Below are positions 1 to 7,056 of a stretch of DNA of 47,604 bases, in pieces. Both the position numbers and the translations under genes were made by a program. Numbering within the stretch: the first letter of the stretch is position 1; every line of letters starts with the position of its first letter. Below the pieces are notes generated by a model. The model was not told where the DNA came from. It searched no databases and was given only the letters and a program-made list of their open reading frames with translations. Source of the stretch: Candidatus Omnitrophota bacterium (lineage in GTDB: Bacteria > Omnitrophota > Gorgyraeia > Zapsychrales > Zapsychraceae); NCBI GenBank assembly GCA_029261065.1, contig JAJDCB010000036.1:1-47604 (forward strand), written 5' to 3'.

Positions 1-2859
1 ACAAATAATGGAGATGGATGTAGTTCTTCTTGTGTGTTGGAATATTGTGGCGATAACGTAGATAATAATGGTGCTACGGAAGAATGTGATGATGGGAATC
101 ATGTCAATGGAGATGGATGTTCAACCAATTGTCAAAACGAAACCTGTGGTGATGGGAATGTAGTAGGAGCGGAGGAGTGTGACGATACCAATACAAATAA
201 TGGAGATGGATGTAGTTCTTCGTGTGTGTTGGAGTATTGTGGAGATACCGTAGATAATAATGGTGTTACGGAAGAATGTGATGATGGGAATCATATTAAT
301 GGAGATGGGTGTTCCGCTGATTGTCAATTGACGCCTAGTTGTGGAGTGGGTCAGTGTCATGACGGGGCTGTTTGCGTGGCCTGTGGTGCAGGAATATGTG
401 GGGATGGTATTGTTGACCCAACGGATGAATGTGACGATGGAGCAAATATAGATGGCGATGGGTGTAGTGCAGGATGTGTTATTGAATATTGTGGAGATAC
501 CGTAGATAATAATGGAGCTACGGAAGAATGTGATGATGGGAATCATGTTAATGGAGATGGATGTTCAACCAATTGTCAAAACGAAACCTGTGGTGATGGG
601 AATGTAGTAGGAGCGGAGGAGTGTGATGACACCAATACAAATAATGGAGATGGATGTAGTTCTTCTTGTGTGTTGGAATATTGTGGAGATACCGTAGATA
701 ATAATGGTGCTACGGAAGAATGTGATGATGGGAATAATGTTAATGGAGATGGATGTTCAACTAATTGTCAAAACGAAACCTGTGGTGATGGAAATGTAGT
801 AGGAGCGGAGGAGTGTGATGACACCAATACAAATAATGGAGATGGATGTAGTTCTTCTTGTGTGTTGGAATATTGTGGCGATAACGTAGATAATAATGGT
901 GCTACGGAAGAATGTGATGATGGGAATAATGCTAATGGAGATGGGTGCTCGTCAAATTGTTTATTGGAGACGTGTGGGGATAACGTAGTTGTAGGAGGTG
1001 AAGAATGCGACGACGGAGCGTTGGTGAATGGAGATGGATGTAGTCCGACATGCATTATCGAATATTGTGGAGATACTGGTATTGATGCAATATTAGGTGA
1101 ACAATGCGATGATGGTAATACATCAAATGGCGATAGCTGTTCTTCGACTTGCCAAAGTGAGGCGTGTGGTAACGGTATTGTGGACCCAGGTGAGGAATGT
1201 GACGATGGTCCTCCTGCTGCAAGCAATGATGGATGTAGTGCATTATGTGTCCTTGAGTTTTGTGGAGATAGTACTATTCAATCTGCTCTTAGTGAGCAGT
1301 GTGATGATGGTGCTTTTCCTCCGCTTAGCAATGATGGGTGTTCATCAACATGTCAGACTGAGTTTTGCGGAGATGGTATTGTTCAAACAGGTATTGGGGA
1401 GCAGTGTGATGGGGGCGAGTTTCCACCTGTAAATAATGATGGTTGTGATTCATCTTGTCAGATAGAAGGTTGTGGTAATGGGATTCTTGAAGCAGTCTTT
1501 GGAGAAGAGTGTGATGATAATAATAATACCGATGGTGATGGCTGTACATTTAATTGTTTATTTGAGTGTCCTCCTGGGGGGGATGGAAATTGTGGAGCCA
1601 ATGAAAATTGTTTGTCTTGCCCCGATGATTGTGGAGCTTGTCCGTCTAATTCTATTTGTGGAAACGGAGACTGCTCATTTTTAGAAGATTGTACGAATTG
1701 TCCAGAAGATTGTGATGGTTGTTTTGTTTGTCCGGATGGAAATTGTTCTGATCCTAACAGTACTGTTCCTGGCGAAAAGAATTGCTGGAATTGTATTGAT
1801 GATTGTGGCATATGTGATCCATCGGATCAGCCCGATATTTGCGGTGATTTAATTTGTTCTCTTCAAGAAAATTGTTTTAATTGTTCAATTGACTGTGGGG
1901 CATGTTGTCCTGATGGTGTCTGTAACTTTGGAGAAACTTGTTCGAGTTGTACGAGTGATTGTGGAAGTTGTGGAACAGGTGTATGTGGAAACAATATATG
2001 TGAGGTAGGTGAAAATTGTTTTAGTTGTGATTTTGATTGTGGGGATTGTCCTGATTCATTTTGTGGAGATGGGGATTGTAATCCGCGAGAAAATTGTGAG
2101 TTATGCTCTGCCGATTGTGGGTTATGTTCGAATCAAACGGTATGTGGGGATGGTTCGTGTAATAGCCAATCAGAATCCTGTATTACTTGTCCAAGCGATT
2201 GTGGTGTTGGATCATCCGATATTACCTTCACACCAGAACCTAGCGGCATTTGTTGCGGTGATAGTATCTGCGATGCTACAGAAACTTGCGGTACGTGTAC
2301 TGCAGACTGCGGGGTTTGTATTCCTTGCGGTGATGGGGTCTGTTCAGCCACAGAAAACAACTGGACGTGTCCTTTAGATTGTGAGCAACAGTGTGGTGAT
2401 GGTCAATGTGATTTTCAAGAAAATTGCGTTACATGTCCTACAGATTGCACCTCTTGTAAGCCGGTATGTTCTGTGTTTGGTGAGTGTTGTGATGATGGTA
2501 ATGACGTTTGTGAAGAGGGAGAAACGTGCTCGTCCTGTCCAGAGGATTGTGGAGGTGCATGTTGCGGGAATGGGACGTGTGACGTTTTTGAGACATGTTC
2601 AAACTGTGATACGGATTGCGGCAGTTGTGCCCCTCAGTGTGGGGATAGAATATGTGATGAACCTGTTGAAACGTGTTGGTCATGTCCTGATGATTGTAGT
2701 CTTTGCGGTAATATTGTTTGTGGAGATCAGGAATGTGATATTTTTGCAGGCGAAAATAAAGCTAACTGTGGTTTTGATTGTTTTTGTGGGGATGATGTTT
2801 GTTATGCTTTAGATGGAGAAACTGCAGCTGCTGATAATTGTCCCGAAGATTGTCCTTAA
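1..2859 (+). CDS. Giant secreted Cys-rich repeat protein (DUF4215-type), 5' end outside window
   Basis: The reading frame is open from the first base of the window, so the protein starts upstream and at least 952 residues are visible. The first half (to about base 1560) holds 15 complete and one partial copy of a unit of the form CGD...EECDDGN..NGDGCS..C, the pattern of DUF4215 / 'Myxococcus cysteine-rich repeat' proteins. The second half holds about 16 copies of a different unit, CGDG.C...E.C..CP.DCG.C. Cysteine is extremely frequent and evenly spaced, which suggests a disulfide-bonded extracellular protein. No membrane anchor or sorting signal is visible at the C-terminus, which ends in a CPEDCP motif. 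The signal peptide should lie upstream of the window. Function is unknown; DUF4215 arrays generally occur in surface or secreted proteins. The repeat assignment is firm, any role is a guess. Confidence 0.9.
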   Translation, partial: TNNGDGCSSSCVLEYCGDNVDNNGATEECDDGNHVNGDGCSTNCQNETCGDGNVVGAEECDDTNTNNGDGCSSSCVLEYCGDTVDNNGVTEECDDGNHINGDGCSADCQLTPSCGVGQCHDGAVCVACGAGICGDGIVDPTDECDDGANIDGDGCSAGCVIEYCGDTVDNNGATEECDDGNHVNGDGCSTNCQNETCGDGNVVGAEECDDTNTNNGDGCSSSCVLEYCGDTVDNNGATEECDDGNNVNGDGCSTNCQNETCGDGNVVGAEECDDTNTNNGDGCSSSCVLEYCGDNVDNNGATEECDDGNNANGDGCSSNCLLETCGDNVVVGGEECDDGALVNGDGCSPTCIIEYCGDTGIDAILGEQCDDGNTSNGDSCSSTCQSEACGNGIVDPGEECDDGPPAASNDGCSALCVLEFCGDSTIQSALSEQCDDGAFPPLSNDGCSSTCQTEFCGDGIVQTGIGEQCDGGEFPPVNNDGCDSSCQIEGCGNGILEAVFGEECDDNNNTDGDGCTFNCLFECPPGGDGNCGANENCLSCPDDCGACPSNSICGNGDCSFLEDCTNCPEDCDGCFVCPDGNCSDPNSTVPGEKNCWNCIDDCGICDPSDQPDICGDLICSLQENCFNCSIDCGACCPDGVCNFGETCSSCTSDCGSCGTGVCGNNICEVGENCFSCDFDCGDCPDSFCGDGDCNPRENCELCSADCGLCSNQTVCGDGSCNSQSESCITCPSDCGVGSSDITFTPEPSGICCGDSICDATETCGTCTADCGVCIPCGDGVCSATENNWTCPLDCEQQCGDGQCDFQENCVTCPTDCTSCKPVCSVFGECCDDGNDVCEEGETCSSCPEDCGGACCGNGTCDVFETCSNCDTDCGSCAPQCGDRICDEPVETCWSCPDDCSLCGNIVCGDQECDIFAGENKANCGFDCFCGDDVCYALDGETAAADNCPEDCP
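37..1056 (+). repeat. 192-bp near-identical tandem repeats inside the Cys-rich gene
   Basis: Copies of a 192-base (64-residue) higher-order unit start near 37, 229, 481, 673 and 865. Each holds two DUF4215-type repeats, and adjacent copies differ at only a few bases. The step from 229 to 481 is 252 bases, so an extra divergent segment is inserted there. The nucleotide-level near-identity indicates recent duplication or gene conversion. Confidence 0.85.
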
Positions 2860-2861
2860 TA

Positions 2862-3287
2862 ATGAAAAAAGAAAACTTTTTAACAGAGAACGACAAACAA
2901 TTAACACGTCGCTATTTTATCTGGTGTTACAAAACCACCAAAGAATCTTTAGATCGTATTGATCGTTATTTTACGCAATTAAAAGTGGATAAATTTATCT
3001 TAGACGTTTTAAAAAATAACGATTCTCATGACGACGACAAATACACGGATCGTATAAATGAGTTTAGTAATTATATGCAAAAGAAGGAAGCTAACGTTTT
3101 AAAGAAGAAATTTGAAGATGCAGACAAAATAATTATAAAAGAAGAGTATAAATATTTAACACATAGGTTTAAAGCCTTAGAAGAAGCTATTTGCCATTTT
3201 TTTGATAAGGATGAGTTAAGGGAAATTAATGCGTTGTATGAATTAGAAATGACACAGCGGATTTTATCAGCAAAGGAACACGGTTAA
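2862..3287 (+). CDS. Hypothetical protein, charged and helical
   Basis: This 141-residue protein starts at ATG 2862, two bases after the stop of the Cys-rich gene. A TTG at 2838 in the same frame would overlap that gene and is less likely. The sequence is rich in Lys, Asp and Glu with regularly spaced hydrophobics, as expected for a soluble, mostly helical protein. It has no signal peptide or membrane segment. I see no known motif. The tight spacing suggests co-transcription with the Cys-rich gene. No strong Shine-Dalgarno is visible, so translational coupling is possible. I do not recognise the family. Confidence 0.7.
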   Translation: MKKENFLTENDKQLTRRYFIWCYKTTKESLDRIDRYFTQLKVDKFILDVLKNNDSHDDDKYTDRINEFSNYMQKKEANVLKKKFEDADKIIIKEEYKYLTHRFKALEEAICHFFDKDELREINALYELEMTQRILSAKEHG

Positions 3288-3300
3288 ATGGGGTTTTCCA

Positions 3301-3316
3301 TCAGCAGAGATGCTGA
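3301..3316. terminator. Possible bidirectional terminator hairpin
   Basis: A six-base-pair stem TCAGCA/TGCTGA with a GAGA tetraloop lies between two convergent genes. It is followed by GATTTTAGG on the plus strand and by a GGAAAACC run on the minus strand. The stem is short and the T-tracts are weak, so the role is inferred mainly from position. Confidence 0.35.
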
Positions 3317-3325
3317 GATTTTAGG

Positions 3326-3682
3326 TTAACGGCTAGTATCGCGCATGCGATCTTTTCGTTCTTCCATGAGTTGTTTGTAGTTACCTTTTGTAGATGTGGC
3401 GCGTTCTTTTTGCATAATAAACATTTGGGTAGGATTGCCTGCTTCAGCTTGATGTTCAAATCCTTCAATAGAATCTTCAAGCATTTGCATGGTTCGATCT
3501 TGATTTTCTTCAATTTCTCTCATACGTTTGCGTTGGTTACGCAATAAAGCATCTTTATTGCTGTTTACAATAGTGGGGGTTCGATTAAACGATTTTTTAA
3601 TGGCCGTGACAACTCCAATAATGAGAGCTCCTGAGACGGCAACGCCCAGTAAAATTAGAATAGCTGAATCAAAGTCTTTCAT
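3326..3682 (-). CDS. Small single-span membrane protein with coiled-coil tail
   Basis: This 118-residue protein has one N-terminal hydrophobic segment (about residues 7-28), followed by a basic stretch and a long charged, probably coiled-coil region with many Glu, Arg, Met and Gln. The expected topology is a short periplasmic or absent N-terminus, one span and a cytoplasmic helical tail. There is no lipobox or cleavage site. It is convergent with the preceding gene and divergent from the Lys-rich gene at 3756. I do not recognise the family and no function can be given. Confidence 0.75.
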   Translation of the reverse strand: MKDFDSAILILLGVAVSGALIIGVVTAIKKSFNRTPTIVNSNKDALLRNQRKRMREIEENQDRTMQMLEDSIEGFEHQAEAGNPTQMFIMQKERATSTKGNYKQLMEERKDRMRDTSR

Positions 3683-3684
3683 GA

Positions 3685-3699
3685 TATACTAAGTATAAT
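3685..3699. promoter_or_regulatory. Possible divergent promoter core
   Basis: The 13-base palindrome TATACTAAGTATA (3685-3697) presents a TATACT -10-like hexamer on both strands, and a TATAAT overlaps it at 3694-3699 on the plus strand. It lies in the only gap between two divergent genes. No clear -35 box matches either direction, and the minus-strand transcript would be nearly leaderless, so this is tentative. Confidence 0.3.
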
Positions 3700-3755
3700 C
3701 TTAAATGATGTTGAAAGCAAGAAACGACTTTAATTTTCAAAGAGGGATATGATAT

Positions 3756-4100
3756 ATGACAGAGAAACATGATTTTAAGAAGGATTGGGAAGTTGCCAAA
3801 AAGCAATTAATCAAATTTAGCCAAGAAGCGGCCAATTTGGCTAAAAAAGGTGAAAAAGAATTTATCAAATTATCTCAGAAAAGCAAGGTTGGGGTTGAAG
3901 TTACAAAGGCGAATATACGAAAAGAACAGTTGTATTATCTAATTGGTAAAGAGTATAGTTTGACAAGAGGCTCACGCGCAAGATCGGTAAAAATGAAAAA
4001 ACTTTTAGAAGAGTTTGATAAAGTGACAGTAAAGAAAGTTAAAGTTGTTAAAAAGGTTAAGGCATCTCATGCGAAGAAAAAGGTTAATAAATCTAAATAA
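3756..4100 (+). CDS. Small Lys-rich protein with basic C-terminal tail
   Basis: This 114-residue protein starts at ATG 3756 with GAGGGA at 3742-3747 as ribosome binding site. Residues 1-90 look amphipathic and helical, with a recurring pattern of Lys, Ala and Gln. The last 25 residues are a Lys/Val/Ala-rich tail like those of histone H1-like or nucleoid-associated proteins. The tail suggests nucleic acid or polyanion binding, but that is inference from composition only. The 3' end overlaps the next gene by 32 bases in another frame. I do not recognise the family. Confidence 0.75.
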   Translation: MTEKHDFKKDWEVAKKQLIKFSQEAANLAKKGEKEFIKLSQKSKVGVEVTKANIRKEQLYYLIGKEYSLTRGSRARSVKMKKLLEEFDKVTVKKVKVVKKVKASHAKKKVNKSK

Positions 4101-4575
4101 TATTATTTTTTTGTTTCTATTTCTAGGATTCTCTAGCGCCGTTTGTGCGAAAGAAGGAAAGGGGGAATCAAAGAAAATTGAAGTATTATTTGATGGCAAG
4201 ATATATGCATCTCTCGAGGAATATCATGAGAGTCGTAAAAACCAATTGAAATATGATCATGAGGTATATGAAGACGAGTATAAGGATGAAGGGAAGTTTA
4301 TTGAAAACGTTCGAGCAGAAATGGAAGAAAAAATGGATGAGCTTCTCAATAATGAATTGCCCAAAGAAAAAAAATCCAAAGACATGATTATAGATAGTAA
4401 AGATGTTCCGAAAGAAGAAACGTTGGCGACAGCCTCTGAGTTGCAGGAAATGAGAGAAATTTTAACAGACTACCGAAATCAAACAAAAGGTTACATTCAG
4501 GTGCCTTCGTTTGATCCTGAAAAAGTAAAAACTATTATTATTAAGCCTAAAGAAGGGAAAGAGAAGGTCGAATAA
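4069..4575 (+). CDS. Exported acidic/basic hypothetical protein
   Basis: I chose ATG 4069 because it yields a classic signal peptide: MRRKR, a hydrophobic core, then A-V-C-A before K. AAGG at 4059-4062 sits six bases upstream. A TTG at 4045 in the same frame would only add a basic extension. The mature part (about 140 residues) is very rich in Glu and Lys and probably helical. It is likely periplasmic. The Cys near the cleavage site is preceded by Val, so it is not a good lipobox. The gene overlaps the previous one by 32 bases, implying coupled expression. The function is unknown. Confidence 0.75.
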   Translation: MRRKRLINLNNIIFLFLFLGFSSAVCAKEGKGESKKIEVLFDGKIYASLEEYHESRKNQLKYDHEVYEDEYKDEGKFIENVRAEMEEKMDELLNNELPKEKKSKDMIIDSKDVPKEETLATASELQEMREILTDYRNQTKGYIQVPSFDPEKVKTIIIKPKEGKEKVE

Positions 4576-4629
4576 TTTTATTGCGCTCAGCCCTCTTTTG
4601 AATCTCAATAAGAATTAGACGTTAACGAG

Positions 4630-6324
4630 ATGTTTAAGAAACCGACCTACCTAGATTTTTGGATACTTTCCTTTTTTGCAATACTCATTACATTCCAACC
4701 TCATTATCTCCATCAAAAAATAAATCTATTTGAATTAGGCCTTTATTTACCAGGAATTGATGCCATTCTAAAAGGAGCTGTGCCCTATCGTGATTTTATT
4801 CATCTTCGTGGGCCATTTGAGATTTATCTTCCTGCCGCTTTTATGTCCATTTTTGGCAATAATATTGCTGTCTTATCTACGTATTTTTATATAGGCACTA
4901 TTTTAACAATTATCACCTCTTTGTTGCTCGCCCAACGCCTTCTTCAGGCGAGGTTTTTCTATTATCTTCTAGGATTGATCCTTATTTCTAAGACCTTTCC
5001 TCGTGTTGTTTTTACTTATTGGGGAGGCTTTCGATTTATTTGTGGATTGCTGGTGCTTTTATGTGCCTTAAATTATTTTAATGCAAAGAAATTGAAATGG
5101 ATTCTATTAGCTGGGATTCTTTCAGGAATAAGTTTTTTAACGAGTATTGAAATTGGTGTTTGTTCCATTATTGCCGTTGTTGTGGCTATTGTTTTTGCAA
5201 AACGCGCTAAGATCTTTGATATTAGGGATATCTCTCAGTCATTGAGTCATTATTTCTTTGGCATGTTCGTGGCTATATTTCCACTCTTATTTTATTTTCA
5301 TATGACAGATGCCTTGTTGCCTTATTGGGATGCAACAATGAACGTCATTTTACACATGGCGAATACTTTTCCGCAAGATGCGGTTGTTCCAGAAAATATT
5401 TTTCAGGCATTAATCGCCATTGTTAATCCTTTTAACAAGAATTTTCGTCATCTTACACCGGTATATTGCTTTTTAGTAGTAGCTTGTTACCTAGTCTATA
5501 AATTTCAGAACAAAAATATAAAGAATCAAGATATTGGGATTGTTTTATTGGCTACATATTTTATTATATTTTTTATAAGTGCATTTCGTAACATTTGGTC
5601 GTCGAACTTTGAGATGTTGTTACAACCGGAGAAAATATTATTGTTTGTGATGATCGAGCGTTTTTATTTTTTTATCAAGACACGAAACGATGCTATCCTT
5701 ACAACATTAAGCCAGCCATGGGTCATTGTCCGCGTTTTGTACAAGTTTCGTAAACCCTTTATTGTAAAGATTTTTATTTTGGGGATTTTTATGTCATCTG
5801 TGTGTTTTTCGTTTGCTAGATTTCAAAAGCGATTTGTGGCGTTTCAAATATTTGAGAATAAAGTTTTTGGAAGGGAAGGCGTGTATCAGCGAAATGTTAA
5901 TTACACAAACCCAAATTTAAAGCGTGTAGGAGCAATGTCCGTTCCTTATCAACAGGCCAGTGATTTTGTTTCGTTTTCTGAATTTATTGAACGAAACACA
6001 AATGAGACGGATGCTATTCTCATGTTTCCTGAGTTGGGTTCCTACAATTTTATCGTAAATCGCCCCTTTATCGGTCGTTTTCCTATCTGTTCCTTAACGT
6101 GGTTTAATCAGAGCTGGCATGAAGAATTTCTAAGTGATCTTAATAAAATCCGCCCTAAATATGCTGTTTTGCCTAAAAATATTCCCGAATATTATTATAA
6201 GACTCATTTTGTTGTGCCAGAAAATAAGGAAAAATACGATGCGGTGATAACCTACATTAATGACCATTATCAACTTGTTAATGTGACAGATGGATTGAAG
6301 ATTTTTAAATATGTTTATAAATAG
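4630..6324 (+). CDS. Polytopic membrane protein, GT-C glycosyltransferase-like
   Basis: This 564-residue protein has about ten hydrophobic spans over residues 8-400 and a soluble C-terminal domain of about 150 residues. The first loop carries P-Y-R-D-F-I-H-L-R-G-P, resembling the Asp-containing first periplasmic loop of GT-C enzymes (PMT/ArnT type), which transfer sugars from polyprenyl-phosphate carriers outside the membrane. Length and layout fit that fold. No substrate can be inferred. The gene starts 54 bases after the previous stop, with a poor ribosome binding site. The GT-C call is from topology and one motif, so moderate. Confidence 0.7.
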   Translation: MFKKPTYLDFWILSFFAILITFQPHYLHQKINLFELGLYLPGIDAILKGAVPYRDFIHLRGPFEIYLPAAFMSIFGNNIAVLSTYFYIGTILTIITSLLLAQRLLQARFFYYLLGLILISKTFPRVVFTYWGGFRFICGLLVLLCALNYFNAKKLKWILLAGILSGISFLTSIEIGVCSIIAVVVAIVFAKRAKIFDIRDISQSLSHYFFGMFVAIFPLLFYFHMTDALLPYWDATMNVILHMANTFPQDAVVPENIFQALIAIVNPFNKNFRHLTPVYCFLVVACYLVYKFQNKNIKNQDIGIVLLATYFIIFFISAFRNIWSSNFEMLLQPEKILLFVMIERFYFFIKTRNDAILTTLSQPWVIVRVLYKFRKPFIVKIFILGIFMSSVCFSFARFQKRFVAFQIFENKVFGREGVYQRNVNYTNPNLKRVGAMSVPYQQASDFVSFSEFIERNTNETDAILMFPELGSYNFIVNRPFIGRFPICSLTWFNQSWHEEFLSDLNKIRPKYAVLPKNIPEYYYKTHFVVPENKEKYDAVITYINDHYQLVNVTDGLKIFKYVYK

Positions 6325-6347
6325 GTCCCCGCTTTCGCGGGGATGAC
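6325..6347 (+). terminator. GC-rich hairpin, terminator or REP-like palindrome
   Basis: A seven-pair stem TCCCCGC/GCGGGGA (6326-6332 with 6337-6343) and TTTC loop begin two bases after the stop at 6324. Flanking GTC and GAC extend the dyad outward imperfectly. It could end the upstream transcript, although the following T-tract is interrupted. The same core is a common dispersed palindrome in several bacterial genomes, so a REP-like element is an alternative. Confidence 0.55.
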
Positions 6348-6469
6348 AATATTATTTTTATTATTAATTGTGTCGTATCCAGTAATATAGGTACAAAATG
6401 GTATGATTTTGAGGCATTTTTGAGGCTTTTTTACACGTTTTTACCGCTCTAATGCCCCTGGCTTAGTCC

Positions 6470-6498
6470 TTGACTATTACAGGGCCAAATAGTATAAT
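6470..6498 (+). promoter_or_regulatory. Sigma-70-type promoter for rpsO-pnp
   Basis: TTGACT at 6470-6475 and TATAAT at 6493-6498 are separated by 17 bases, one mismatch from full consensus. A start near 6505 would give a leader of about 70 bases before rpsO. It is the only strong promoter I see upstream of the rpsO-pnp block. Confidence 0.85.
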
Positions 6499-6574
6499 GC
6501 TGCATCTTTATAAGAGAATAATAAAAAAGTGCTTCGAGTAAGGAAGTAAGGAATGATGAGTAAGGAGGAAGACA

Positions 6575-6844
6575 TTGGTACTGCTTAAGACAAAAAAAAC
6601 GGAAGTGATTGATAATTTTAGGGTTCACGCCAAAGACACAGGTTCCCCTGTCGTTCAAGTCGCCCTTTTGACTGAGAAGATTAATTATCTGACAGGTCAT
6701 TTTAAGTTGCATAAAAAAGATTTTCATTCGCGTCGAGGTCTACTAAAAATGATTGGACAAAGACGGCGTCTGCTAAATTACATTCGCAAGAATGACCTTC
6801 AGAAATATCAAGATACCATCGCAAAGTTAGGTTTACGTAAATAA
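6575..6844 (+). CDS. rpsO: 30S ribosomal protein S15
   Basis: The 89-residue product has the S15 length and its signatures: [16 protein letters not shown] near residue 22, HxxxHKKDxHSRRGL in the middle and RRRLLNYI near the end. S15 binds 16S rRNA and primes assembly of the 30S platform. The start is TTG at 6575, six bases after a strong AAGGAGG (6562-6568); there is no ATG in a suitable place. The rare start codon may limit translation. The rpsO-pnp pair is a widely conserved order. Confidence 0.96.
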   Translation: MVLLKTKKTEVIDNFRVHAKDTGSPVVQVALLTEKINYLTGHFKLHKKDFHSRRGLLKMIGQRRRLLNYIRKNDLQKYQDTIAKLGLRK

Positions 6845-6896
6845 GACTTGTTCTGATTCTAAGGAGAGTCAAATAATCCTATAGAATTTTTATGTG

Positions 6897-6925
6897 GCTG
6901 AGAGATTGTCCGATAACCTCTTAGC
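6897..6925 (+). other. Hairpin between rpsO and pnp
   Basis: An eight-pair stem GCTGAGAG/CTCTTAGC (one G-U pair) with a 13-base loop lies in the 212-base rpsO-pnp gap. It lacks a T-tract, so it is not a good intrinsic terminator. In enterobacteria an RNase III-processed stem before pnp mediates autoregulation; a similar role here is only an analogy. Confidence 0.4.
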
Positions 6926-7056
6926 AAATTTGAAAATATAATAATAAATAAAGTAAAGTACAAAACAATCTTGAGTGTTAACAGTCAGATCTCGTATGTG
7001 TGAGAAGAGGTTTTTGTGACGACAATATAATGCGATTGATTACAAGGAGAGTTTTA

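Noticed and set aside
121-546. Minus-strand open frame opposite the Cys-rich repeats
   Set aside because: It is low complexity (Ile/Thr/Ser) and simply mirrors the repeat codons; no ribosome binding site.
768-1226. Minus-strand Ser/Pro/His-rich frame
   Set aside because: Composition is a reflection of the repeat on the other strand, with no recognisable motif.
6892-6924. Ten-codon ORF between rpsO and pnp
   Set aside because: The nearest ribosome binding site is about 25 bases upstream and the frame merely spans the hairpin; chance is likely.
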